This document shows positions 55,811 through 56,635 of a stretch of 56,635 nt of DNA, piece after piece. The translations under genes and the position numbers were made by a program. Under the pieces are notes generated by a model. The model did no database searches. It was not told the DNA's origin and saw only the letters and a program-made list of their open reading frames with translations. Within the stretch, counting starts at the first letter, position 1, and every line of letters starts with the position of its first letter. Source of the DNA: Akkermansia muciniphila (GTDB taxonomy: Bacteria > Verrucomicrobiota > Verrucomicrobiia > Opitutales > Opitutaceae); the NCBI GenBank assembly GCA_945898185.1, contig CAMDHP010000004.1, forward strand, positions 1 through 56,635, read 5' to 3'.

Positions 55811-56635
55811 TCAGGCGGGCTGGTCTATACCGAGGAGACGACGGGCCAGGATCGCACTCGTCGGGGTGGTTTCGATCGTGGAGCCCAGTTCGAGCTGGCA
55901 CACGCGCCAGACGCCGAGGCCTTCCTTGCGCTCCACCACCGCGGGCGTGTAGGCCCAAGGGCGCAACCAGCCGCCGTCGCCACTTTGGATAATCGGCGTC
56001 CACGCGTCTCCCTCGAGCACGGAGAGCAAGAGCGGAGACGCGTGGCCCAAGGCATCGAAATGCCAGAACTTAAAATCCCGGGGCTCCAGCCCTGCGAGCA
56101 GCGGGTGTCCGGTCCGGCTAGAAACGAAATGACGGGGCCCCATGCCGGCCTTGCGCACCTCGAGTGCGGCACCGGCGATATCATAGGTGCCGGGGGCTAG
56201 TTTTAGGAAAATCGCGGTCGCGCCAGCTCGCACTGCGGCGTCGATCTCGGCGCGCTGATTTGTGTAGGCCTCGTGACTTGCGAGTAGAATTACCGGCTGT
56301 TTGGCGGCGCTCTTGGACGAGGCGGCCAGGCCGAGCTTACTCAAGAGTTGAGTGGTTTCGGCGGAAGTTTCTGGCAAATAGATCGAAGGGGCCTTGCGAG
56401 GCAGCGGAGGGAAAACGTCCACGAAAATCTCGTTGTCGTGCAGCGCGGCACCATCGGCGGAGATCAGGGTGGCGGCGACACTGAGCCGGCTGCGTGAAGA
56501 CGCGGCCGGTAACTTGATTTCGATGATGCCCTGACCGCGCGGAGCGCAGGTGGAAATCTGCGCAGGGATCTCGCCGTGTGAAACGATCGCCCCCTCGAAG
56601 GTGACATCGTAAACGACACGAGCACCGGCAGGGGC
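55811..56635 (-). CDS. C-terminal part of GH2-like glycoside hydrolase (truncated by window edge)
   Basis: Open frame to window end: APAGARVVYDVTFEGAIVSHGE...; C-terminal RTGHPLLAGLEPRDFKFWHFD. Confidence 0.6.
   Translation of the reverse strand, partial: APAGARVVYDVTFEGAIVSHGEIPAQISTCAPRGQGIIEIKLPAASSRSRLSVAATLISADGAALHDNEIFVDVFPPLPRKAPSIYLPETSAETTQLLSKLGLAASSKSAAKQPVILLASHEAYTNQRAEIDAAVRAGATAIFLKLAPGTYDIAGAALEVRKAGMGPRHFVSSRTGHPLLAGLEPRDFKFWHFDALGHASPLLLSVLEGDAWTPIIQSGDGGWLRPWAYTPAVVERKEGLGVWRVCQLELGSTIETTPTSAILARRLLGIDQPA

Overview
GC-rich bacterial chromosome window. Gene content suggests Verrucomicrobia/Opitutaceae-like (inference from family content, not from a marker search). Housekeeping parts: tRNA-Glu, TPR protein, polyprenyl synthase, DtxR/MntR-type regulator, TrpRS, LON-domain protein, DnaK, GroES-GroEL, YebC, rhomboid, peroxiredoxin, aconitase, STAS protein, photolyase. 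Accessory part 1 (about 13.4-28.0 kb) is a multiheme electron-transfer locus. It has two 10-CXXCH cytochromes (one with LVIVD-type repeats, one membrane-anchored with a duplicated N-terminal Cys motif), a beta-barrel/porin-like protein with a long Pro/Ala linker, a His-rich cytochrome-b-like membrane protein, a protein fusing two cNMP-binding-like domains to four [4Fe-4S] motifs, an FAD/NAD + 2Fe-2S reductase, a divergent tetraheme cytochrome and a tandem GlcG/HbpS (DUF336) protein. I consider this the best candidate for an undescribed system: a cyclic-nucleotide-gated, NAD(P)H-linked porin-cytochrome conduit. Accessory part 2 (about 45.3 kb to the end) is a glycan-degradation locus with two GH29 fucosidases, two SGNH hydrolases, an FAD-dependent oxidoreductase, an autotransporter-repeat surface protein and a partial GH2-like protein. 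Other points of interest are a PD-(D/E)XK/Fe-S helicase fusion, a P-type ATPase remnant, and intergenic palindromes built from 9-10-bp-phased short words. No CRISPR array, rRNA or intact transposase was seen. Many ORFs in the supplied track are antisense GC-rich artefacts.
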